This document shows positions 15,097 to 24,500 of a DNA stretch of 26,895 bases, one piece after another. The position numbers were made by a program, and so were the translations under genes. Positions within the stretch are counted from its first letter, which is position 1, and every line of letters starts with the position of its first letter. This stretch comes from Planctomycetaceae bacterium (GTDB lineage Bacteria; Planctomycetota; Planctomycetia; Pirellulales; Pirellulaceae): positions 1 through 26,895 of the forward strand of contig DNPC01000328.1 in assembly GCA_003501565.1 (NCBI GenBank). The letters are read 5' to 3'. The notes under the pieces were generated by a model. That model did not search any database, was not told the origin of the DNA, and saw only the letters and a program-made list of their open reading frames with translations.

Positions 15097-17577
15097 TTAC
15101 TGAATCGCGATCAGGTTTTCTACAGTCCTGAAATAAAGAACACCGTCTGCTATCGCCGGAGTCGCAAAGCACGGCCCATCCATTCGATTCTTCGCTACGA
15201 TTTCGAATTCAGGCCCAGCCTTGAGTACATAAACCTTGCCGTTCTCCGAAGCGCAATAGATTTTCCCATCCGCTGCAACCAGAGACGAAATGATGCTGGC
15301 TCCTGTCTCAAGCCGTTTTTCATAGACCTTGTCACCCGTTTTCGCGTGAAAGCAACGCACGACGCCGTTGGTGTTCCCTAGGTACAAGTAGTCGCCGTAA
15401 ACGATCGGTGTCGACATGTAAGATCCACCCCGACGAGTACTCCACAGAATCGAGTCATTTGAACCAGTTTCTTTCGGAGGTGTAATATCCCCTTCGGCGT
15501 CAGGATTCACCACAAAGATTGGTGATTCCGCTCCATGCGCATTCGTGATGTAGATCCAGCCGTTCGCAGCGAAGGGAGTTGGCACGGGATTGTCCCCACC
15601 ACCGCGAATCCGCCATAACTCTTCGCCCGAATTGAAGTCGTAGGCTACGATCCACGGCCAACCATTGACAACAACTTGTGTTCTGAGTGACGCGGCATGA
15701 ACCAGGGGCGTTCCCCAACTCCGTTCGCAGATATCTTGACGTGATCTTCGCCAAATCTCTTGTCCATCAGAAAGGCTGAGACAGGCGACGAAGGGATTCT
15801 CCGGGTCATCGCAGACAATGGCGATTCGGTCCTTATGAATCGCTGGTGAACTTGCAAACCCCCAGCCGATTCCGTATTTGCTGATGTTGATCACGCCCAA
15901 GTCTTGTGACCACTTCAGGTTTCCATCCAGATCGTAGCAGTGAATCCCCTCCGACCCGAAAAAGGCGACTAGGTTGTCGCCGCTGATGGCAACGGTCGCA
16001 TTGGCATGGGTCGCTTTTTCATGGCGTGTCGCTTGGGGAACCCCTTGTTTGGCGACGCGCCGCCAGATTTCGTCGCCTGTCAAACGGTTGTAGCAAAGCA
16101 CCATCCAACTCTGCTCTCCTTGGTCGTCAGCCGCATTGGGCTGACCTCCACGGCCAACTTTGAGCGGTGCACTGCCTTGCTTTGCGACCGCCGTTGCGAG
16201 AAAGATTCTATCCCCGCGAATCACCGGGCTAGAGTGCCCCAAGCCCGGAACTCTGGTGGACCACAAAACGCCTTCTTGCTCTCGTGAGGATGGATCCGCG
16301 TTCCACTCTGCCCGAGTGGCGAAACCGTTGGCAACTCCTTGGGCTTGATGCCCGCGAAACGATTCCCAGTCGCCTGAACCCTCGCTGGGCTCGCGCGACG
16401 TGGTCGAACTGGATTGAGAGCTCGCCGAGTTTGGCTCTTCCGTGCTAGGTCTTGGAATGTTCGGGGTGGGACGATTCAAGTAGACGAAGTTCATCGCTCC
16501 TGAGTTCGCGACGACGATATCCTCAAATCCGTCGCCGTCGAGGTCACCGGTGTCCAGCCCGTAGGTCGCATGTGCCGCGTCGCCAAAACGAACTTCGTCG
16601 TAGCCCAGGCCATCACCTCGATTGAAGTAAACGGCGTTTTCTTGACCTACATTGCCAATGACCAAATCCTGATCCTGATCGTTGTCCAAGTCGGCAATCG
16701 CAAGCGCGTAGGAATTGCTGTCCTGCCTGCCAAAGGCAACGCTGGCCGAAATGCCTCCTTGCCCGTCAGACAAGTAGATCTGGTTTGAACTGCCTACATT
16801 CGCGGCCACGATGTCTGGATACGAATCTCCATTGAGATCAACCACGGAGACGGCGCGAGTTTGCTCGTCTGGTTCGCCAAATTGGATTTCCTCGGCAAAG
16901 TTCATGTCCCCATCATTCAATAGAATCGAATTCCTCTGCTTGTCTCTATTTGCCTGGACTAGATCGAGATGCCCGTCGCCATTCCAATCGACGACAGCAA
17001 CATCGATCGTAGAACTAATCTTTGCACCAAATACGCTACTCGGTTCAAAGCATCCTCGGCCATCGTTTAGAAAGATCTGGTTCTGTCTCCCGCGACAGGT
17101 CGTCAACACATCTAAATCGCCATCGCGATCCATGTCTGCCAGTGTCAAACTTCGAACACTTGAGATCCCACCGAAGATCGAGCTTTGTCGGAATTGCCCC
17201 TTGCCATCGTTAAGCATGATGCGATTGGGAGCCATGTCATTTCCCACCGCAAGATCCAAGTCCCCATCAACGTCTAGATCACCTGGTTCGGCCGCGTAGC
17301 TACTGCGGCGGTCTTCACCGAGGTCACGTTGAATCGAAAAACGTGCCCTCCCCTGATTTAGAAAGACGGTGTTTTGGCCTGGCCAATGCCGCCCATTGGC
17401 GACAACAACGTCGAGAGTCCCATTGCGATCCAAATCAGCAACACGGACCGAAGCGCTCCGCTCCGATGCATCGCCGAGCGTTAGCCGAGAACTTGTTACA
17501 AATCGGCGAGTATCTTCGCAAAGAGCGTTACTTGCCGAGAGTACAAAAACGCCAGCTAGAAACAAACAAGTCCGCAT
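15097..17577 (-). CDS. Secreted double beta-propeller protein: VCBS/FG-GAP plus PQQ-like
   Basis: An exported protein of about 826 residues with two propellers. Signal peptide MRTCLFLAGVFVLSASNALC, then seven VCBS/FG-GAP repeats of about 45 residues, each with a calcium-loop motif (VADLDRNGTLDVVVANG, PGDLDVDGDLDLAVGND, LADMDRDGDLDVL, VVDWNGDGHLDLV, VVDLNGDSYPDIV, IADLDNDQDQDLV, TGDLDGDGFEDIV). A Ser/Thr/Pro linker (about 370-405) joins a PQQ/YfgL-like propeller from DWESFRGHQAQGV to the end. An upstream GTG (17589) would add four residues; I prefer the ATG at 17577 for the signal peptide. Such proteins are common in planctomycetes and of unknown function; ligand binding or surface scaffolding is inferred. 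The WD40 ORF starts right after its stop. Confidence 0.92.
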   Translation of the reverse strand: MRTCLFLAGVFVLSASNALCEDTRRFVTSSRLTLGDASERSASVRVADLDRNGTLDVVVANGRHWPGQNTVFLNQGRARFSIQRDLGEDRRSSYAAEPGDLDVDGDLDLAVGNDMAPNRIMLNDGKGQFRQSSIFGGISSVRSLTLADMDRDGDLDVLTTCRGRQNQIFLNDGRGCFEPSSVFGAKISSTIDVAVVDWNGDGHLDLVQANRDKQRNSILLNDGDMNFAEEIQFGEPDEQTRAVSVVDLNGDSYPDIVAANVGSSNQIYLSDGQGGISASVAFGRQDSNSYALAIADLDNDQDQDLVIGNVGQENAVYFNRGDGLGYDEVRFGDAAHATYGLDTGDLDGDGFEDIVVANSGAMNFVYLNRPTPNIPRPSTEEPNSASSQSSSTTSREPSEGSGDWESFRGHQAQGVANGFATRAEWNADPSSREQEGVLWSTRVPGLGHSSPVIRGDRIFLATAVAKQGSAPLKVGRGGQPNAADDQGEQSWMVLCYNRLTGDEIWRRVAKQGVPQATRHEKATHANATVAISGDNLVAFFGSEGIHCYDLDGNLKWSQDLGVINISKYGIGWGFASSPAIHKDRIAIVCDDPENPFVACLSLSDGQEIWRRSRQDICERSWGTPLVHAASLRTQVVVNGWPWIVAYDFNSGEELWRIRGGGDNPVPTPFAANGWIYITNAHGAESPIFVVNPDAEGDITPPKETGSNDSILWSTRRGGSYMSTPIVYGDYLYLGNTNGVVRCFHAKTGDKVYEKRLETGASIISSLVAADGKIYCASENGKVYVLKAGPEFEIVAKNRMDGPCFATPAIADGVLYFRTVENLIAIQ

Positions 17578-17589
17578 AGATATTCTCAC

Positions 17590-18507
17590 ACAACCCGAAA
17601 CCTCAACTTCAACGAGACGTCCATTTTAGAACACTCGCCAACGTTTTGTGTGAGTAGCGGATCTGTTGGCAGTACCAAGCATCCCCTTCAACTTCCTGGC
17701 GATGGAGCCCAATCTATTTCGAAAACGCTCGATCTCTACACCATGAAGTCACACCGAAGCAAGTTGCTGGTTGAAATTCCGACCAGCTTCGCGACAGAGG
17801 CCGATGCAACCTGTGCGAGATTGTGGTCTCTCGAACGTGCGTAGGTCGGAGGCACGACGGACAGCGTACTAGACCTTCAAGTCATCGTGCTGTGCCTCTT
17901 AGAGCTAACCTGCAAGCGCTCTTCGAACAGAACTCAAATCCGCGGTCATTGGACAATCCGCCAGCTCGATGCGTCGGTGATTCGCCGCGCCGTGAGACGC
18001 ACGCCAGAAACACCCCTCCCAGAAACGCTCAATACACTGATCCTGCCTGTTCGCCATCCGCGCGATAGGCTCACTCAACACTCGCATGAACAATGAGATA
18101 TCCGACATGCCTTGTGAATCTCGATCAAGCGCTCGGCTTCAACCACCAACGACTAAATGTCGCTCGTTACCGGTGCGACACGGGGTTCTCCCAAGAATCG
18201 GCGCGAAAAAGCGTTGAGTTAAAGTTATGCCAACTCATTCTCAGCTGAATCACATTCCGCCAGAAACGCACACGTTACACAATGTTGCAGTCAATACACA
18301 ATTGCCACTTTATCCGGCCCAACACTGCCCCCTCAGCGGTCTTCCTATTGCCCAATCTTCTCGGGTGTTGCCGTACACGGCCCCAAACCGTCAATTGCAA
18401 GCAAGGTCAGATGGCAACTCTCATCAATTCTTCGTGGATTTGTACACATCTCAATCTCATCGTCGATCGACAATACTGAATATTCGTTCGCGCATATGCA
18501 ATAAACG
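17590..18507. other. Long gene-free spacer
   Basis: About 920 bp between two leftward genes. Short frames on the plus strand (64-94 codons) have no SD, no signal peptide and irregular composition; I regard all as chance. It should contain the promoter of the VCBS-PQQ gene and the 3' end of the giant-gene transcript. I see a palindrome GTCGATCGAC at 18462-18471 but no convincing terminator, and a partial match to the bipartite element at 17945. Confidence 0.5.
17945..17968 (+). repeat. Partial match to the bipartite element box
   Basis: TTGGACAATCCGCCAGCTC (17949-17967) differs by one base from 10639-10657, which covers the box end and the following bases of copy 1. No CAGAGGT/ACCTCTG stem occurs at the expected offset, so this is either a decayed copy or coincidence. 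Confidence 0.3.
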
Positions 18508-21500
18508 TTAGAAGGAAGTTGGCAAACCAGGAAGAGATTCTGATAGCTGGTCTTCGTAGGTGGAGAACTCAAATAGCAACTCACTGAGCCTGGCTTTCGA
18601 ACTTGCCAATTCGTTTTCGATCCTTGTCCTTAGATTGTCTGAGATCTCCCTCGCTCGCCTAAACTTTTCGAATTGTGTGTTAGTTAAGAGGTCGAGTGCG
18701 TCAGTTTGTCTGATACGTTCCGCCTCCGAAATATCTGTCCACGCAGACGCAAGCGCTGCACATGCAGATACAACACATGACAATGGGCCAAAAGCACATG
18801 CGGCGCCTGCACCAGCGAATGCGCCACTCGTCCTAGCAGAAGGGCCTGAAATCTGATCGTACTTATTCTTTACCAATAGTTGATTCAAGTTGCGTTGCAG
18901 GAGATCCAAACGTTTTCCTGCGTCTCGGAGATTAGATAAATGCTGATGTTCTGCTCGTATCTTCGCGGAAAGGGCTTCTGCCCGTTCACGAGCGATATTA
19001 GTTGATCTGCTTGATGTGCCGGTTGAATCGACACGTTGATGCGGCTGGTTCAAGACAAACCGTGAAAGATTATGGTCTCTTCCTCGGTACCCAATCGGAT
19101 CTTCGCTCAGAAACGTTCCAATCCCTGGGTCGTAAGTGCGCGACCGGAAGTGGTACAGATTCAATTCCGAGTCAAACTCCCTTCCCCAACCCAGGAAGCG
19201 TGTATTGATTTCTCCCACGCTCAATAAGTCGCCATAAGAGTCGTAAGTGAATCGGCTTATGCTCTCTGTGGCGTATAGAGCGCGCGTCGTGCCTAGATGA
19301 TCTACGAGAAACCATTGAGCCTCAGATTGGGCAAGCCCTTGCGCAAGGACCTGATCCACCTCAGAACCATTCAGGTTCCGCAAAGTCTGCCTGAGCTGTA
19401 AAACTCCGGCACCATCAGGATCTGCGAATTCGATAAGTACCTGCTCGCGGTCGTAAAAGAAATGCAAAACGGTGTCATCTGTTGGATCTTTCGGAGTTAG
19501 GTCAACCGTCTTGGTTAGCCGTCGTCCGAATACGTCAAAGCTGAATTCAACCCTTTGGAGTATCGCACCTTCGGCTACGAAGTCAGTTACCCTATTAAGC
19601 CGGTTTCGATGGTCCCATTCGAATTCGCGATAGTCCCCTGTGGCAATCTCGGTGCGGAGGATCATGTTGCCTTCGGCGTCGTACTCGTAGTTGTACGTTC
19701 CATCAGAGAGAAGGCGGTTGGCAGGACCAGGCAAGTAGCCCTCGCCGTGTAGATGCGACTGGAGGCGATTGCCGTTGGCGTCGTAAGTGTAGGACTCGTT
19801 GCCGCGGATGTCAGTATTGCTGCGGTCGGCACCAGTCAACTGGTCGCGGTCGTCGTAGCTGTAGGTGGTCAGTCCGTCTATGTCGTTGATGGTACTGATG
19901 CGACTGTCGCTGTCGTATGTGTATTCGTAGAAGGCGATGTCTTCGGTGCTATTGCGATGCCGCAGATCGATAAGACGATTGAGTTCATCATATTGATAGG
20001 TTGTCTGCGCCACAGATTGCGTGCCAGCCAGATCCGAGTAGCGGTCGATGGACGTGTATTGACCAATGTCGTTGTAGGAGAAATCAACTCGCTTCTCACT
20101 GACGTCGTTTCCGTCCTGAGAAATACGCACGGTTCGATTCAGGGCATCGTAGGCGTAGGTGGTCAACGCTCCAGCAGTCCCCTCGATGGTGTCACCGACG
20201 CTCAAGACGTTGCCGACGCCATCGTAACTGTACGCCAGTTCGACCTCGGGAGCGCCAGGTGTGCCAGCATTACTGGTACGGACCACTCTATCCCGCTCGT
20301 CGTATTCGTAGGCGAGTTGACTGAAGAGATCGTCAATGGCGGTGAGATTACTGGCCTTGTCGTAAACGTAGTTGATCCGATTGACTTCAACATCATTCTC
20401 GTCGAGCCAGGTTTCTGTGCGCATCCGATTCAGATCGTCGTATTCGAAATTTGTCCTCCGGCCCAGTCGATCTAGCTTCGAGATCAAGTCATCGGCTTGA
20501 TTGTAGGTATAGAAGCTCGAATTCCCCAAAGGATCGATCTCTTCGATCGCGCGATCTCGATAGTCGTAAACGTAGCTGGTGACGTTGTCGACCGGATCCG
20601 TCAGACTGGTGAGATTGTTGTTCAGGTCATAGCTAAACCTTGTCTTGCCACCATCGGGATCAATCGACTCAAAGGTTCGGTCTCGCGCGTCAAAAAGGCT
20701 GTCGGTTGCGTGCCCAAGCGGATCAATACTTCGCAGTACATTACCGTTGCGATCGTATTCGTAGCGTGACACATTTCCTTGTTCATCGGTCATGCTCAGA
20801 ACGCGATCCATCGGGTCGTATGTAGTTTCGACAATGCTGCCCTGTGCATCGGTGCTGCGGACCAGGTTGCCCGCGGGGTCGTATTCGAATGTTGAAACTG
20901 GTGAGCTCAGCGTACCAGGCCCATCCGGATCCGCCTCGATGACTTTCGTCAGTCTATTCATCGAATCGAATTCAAATTCGCTTCGGTTTCCGTTCTCATC
21001 GACCGTGGCGCTCAAATTGCCTGCACTGTCATATTCATACATCTGGCCAGCCTCGACCCCACTGCCGACGGCGTAAGTGACACTGGCCAGGCGCCCCAGT
21101 GCATCGTATGTAAAGTTCGTTTGACGGCCTAAGGGATCGACAATTGAGGCAATCTGCCCCTGGGCCGTGTAACTCATCATCGCGACGACGTCGTCCGTTT
21201 CTCCGCTGGAACGATCGTCGGTACCGACTATCTGGCGCACCTCCGTTGTGTTCCCATTCGCCGCATCAATTTCAAAGAGCGTTCGCCTTCCAACCTCGTC
21301 GGTCAGACTCGTTAGTTGATTGAAGACCGGATCGTAGCTCATGGCTACGCTGCCGAAAAAGTCGGCTTGACGCTCAAACACATAGGTCACGTTGTGTACA
21401 TGATCAGAAACGGCTAGCCGAGAACCATCGGCTGAGATGTCGAGTCCCGTCAGGCTCTGGCAAAAGCGGTACTCATTCCCAGCGATTGCATCTGCACACG

Positions 21501-24500
21501 TCCGGCTGCTTTGGTTATTTGCAAAGGTTGCAATCATTTCTTCTTGCGTGGACAGGCCGTGAATTAGGACTCGTGTCGTGCCGCTTTCGGGATCGACACT
21601 AAGCACTTGGCCTTTGTGCTGGTCGAGCACGAGGAGATTGGACGTGATGGGATCAAACGTGATTGCTACCGGCTCTTCGATTGGCTGACTCGTGACAAGT
21701 TCCTCAAGTGATCCATCTTCGAAAAGCCTGTAAATCGCCCCTCTTCGGAAAACACCGCCTGAACTACCTCCCGGGTTCAAGTTACCCGTGTCGACCAAGT
21801 AAATCGCACCGGGTGTTATCGTAATGTCTACGGCGTCTAGAAGTGTTCGGTCGTCTGCATGAAGTTTGGTGCCCAAATCACCTTGTGTCGTGTCGAATGT
21901 CCAGACTTCGTCATCGTCGACATCATCGACACCACGGGAAACAGCCAGTAGTTGCCCCGGAGTCAGGAAGCCTGCATTGCGATCTTGCGTGGCAATATCC
22001 ATGCCCATGAAATGGTCGCCATTGCGAGGACCGTTGATTCTAAAGTTCCAATCGGTTGTCCCCGAGCCCGGAATAGTGCGTAAGAGGGTGTCTGCGACCA
22101 CGTGAAAGAAGGCACCGTCAGCTGGATTGACGACGAGAGCATCCGCACCCGTGAGTGTATTCCCCACCTCAGTTTCTGATCCATCAGGCTCCAGACGCAG
22201 GATAATGGGCAGGCCGTTGTTCGCTACTCCTGATCTCGCAATGCGGTATAGGCCGCCGTCGAACTCGCTGAAATGAGCCCCCGTCGTATAACGTGGTCTC
22301 GAAGGAGTGGGGTCTTGAAGATACTCTTGCGAGACCGCCCAATTCGGATGTACCGCAAGTTGCGTTTTCGCTCCGTCGAAAGTTTCCATCACGGAGAGAT
22401 CGACGACATTTCCGTTGTCGTCATAAGTGTGCAAGGTGGTCGCAACGCCACGACCATCCTGGACGAATTCAACTCTGTTATTTTCGTTTCGGCTGATGAG
22501 ACTCACACTGCCAACGTCATCAATGATCTCAACAGCTTGCCCCAGACGATCTATCTGCATCATCGTTGTGTTGCCGTTGGCATCACGGATCTTTGCGATG
22601 GACGATGAAAATTCGAAGATGTCCCTTGGCGCGATTGACCATCCGGCAGGGGAAACGATGTAACCTTGGCCGACAATCTCGAATTGCTTCTGGACAGGCG
22701 TAAACTCAAGTTCGGTTCCGTCTTTTCGGTTAACGGACGTCACTCTTCCATAGTTGTCATAGTTCGCTGTCTCTTGGAATCCACGCTTCGTAGTCTCACC
22801 AATCATTCGATTGACGCCGTCGTACTGAAATTGACGCCGTGAGCCATCTGGATCCGTAATCGAAACCAAGTTACCGTCCGTGTCGTGTTCGAATTCGGTG
22901 ACACGTCCCGCAGGATCGATAATCTGTTGCAAGTACCCATTTGTATAGGTCAAGTTGGTCTCTAGACCAACGGGGTCAACAACTTGCAGTAGACTGCCTG
23001 CGGAGTCATAAATGTAGGCGGTTGTATTCCCGTTTCGATCTTGCATTTCGACCAACCTTCCATCGCGGTCGAATACGTAGCGTGATTGATCCTTCATGAT
23101 CCGTTCGTAGCCGCCCGAGGAATGCCGACGCAGCGTCGAGTCGTCAGTTGCAGGAGATTGAATCCCTGAGGCGGAAATTTGGAAAACTAACTCGGTTCCG
23201 CCACCATCGAGCAATACAATCCGGTCACCGGTTTCAATGAGGCTTTGAATTCCTCGGAAGCCCCATCCTGCACCTAGAGAACTGGTGCGCGAATTGATGT
23301 GTATAAAGTCCCATTCACTAGTTTGGGCTGGGCCGCCGAAAACTTCATCTCCGACGTAAGTATTTACCCCGACACTAAGTCTCGCGCGATAGCCGGAGCT
23401 CTCCCAGCTAGATGAATTTACACGTACAGTGTGTGAAAATGACCTCGTACTTGCTGCAAAACCCACTGGGATAATGCCTCTATTGGCCCGCGTTAGCCTT
23501 ACGACTTGATCTATCTCCTTCGACGTAATGACTTGATTTCCGTTGAGAATTTCAAGTGTACCCTCGACCTTGTTCTCAACGGGTAGTCCGTTTGTTCTCA
23601 CAAGTGTCGCAGGGCTTTCCGTTCCAGGTTCAGGCGAAGGAAATCGAAATGAAAACCCGCGACCCTTGGCTAATCGCCCCGAGTCGTACACCAGTTGCAT
23701 TCCGCGCGTAGCCCCAAGTGAGCTGTAAGACACGGTGTCATGCGTTTCCACAAGCGCGCCAGAATGGAGAAGGACTTCAGAATTTGACTCTGCCGATTTC
23801 TCGCCATTCGCTTCACAGGTGCAGCCCAGTTTTTGGTTTGAGGGTTCTGTCAGCAGGCGTTCGACAGCACGCAAGAAGAAGTGCCAACTGCTTGTGCGAA
23901 CCCCGCCTTCAATTGTCACCACTCTGTTGTTTGTCACCTGGCCGCGACCGACAATTTCGAACTGTCCAGTGATGGGATCGATGGACCACAAATCCATGAT
24001 GACACCGTTTGCATGCCCGCCCCGATTCGGCAGAGTTAGCGGAGCTGGAGTTGTAAACACCATTTCACTCGGCTGGATCGTCACAACTGCATCAGGCATG
24101 AAACCGTCTGGCAGGGCCGCCGGGGTCAAGTCGCGAGGTACTTCGGTGATGCTTAGTTCGCCGTTGAACAAGTTTCCGTCGCGGTCGCGAAGACTTCTTC
24201 GAGCAATCCTGAGATCTGCCATTTCCCCCGGGGCGATTTCTTGCCTGATAGACGTCTCAGAATTCGAATTAACCTGCGTCCCGGAATTCAGCGGCGGGAG
24301 ATAAATCGGACGCTCGACGACATTATTCACATCCGGAAAAACTGGTTGTTCAAACAGAAGCGGCAGCTTTTCGGCCACAAAGGGGTACTGCGTTTCGCTG
24401 TTTGGTATCTCATTCCCAAAGACCTTGAGAGTGTCGTCAGCTCCGCCGGGTGTGAGCGAAATGTCGTGATCGAGAAATTGCCCCCAGTAGACTAGAAAGC

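Noticed and set aside
18462..18471. GTCGATCGAC palindrome as a regulatory site
   Set aside because: A 10-bp palindrome of this composition is expected by chance in such a window, and no promoter or gene start is nearby.
18227..18511. 94-codon plus-strand ORF in the long spacer
   Set aside because: No SD, irregular composition, and it overlaps the 3' end of the giant gene.
19753..20475. 240-codon plus-strand ORF rich in Val and Ile
   Set aside because: It is antisense to the YD repeats of the giant gene; the repeated codon pattern of YD repeats keeps the reverse frame open and gives monotonous Val/Ile composition.
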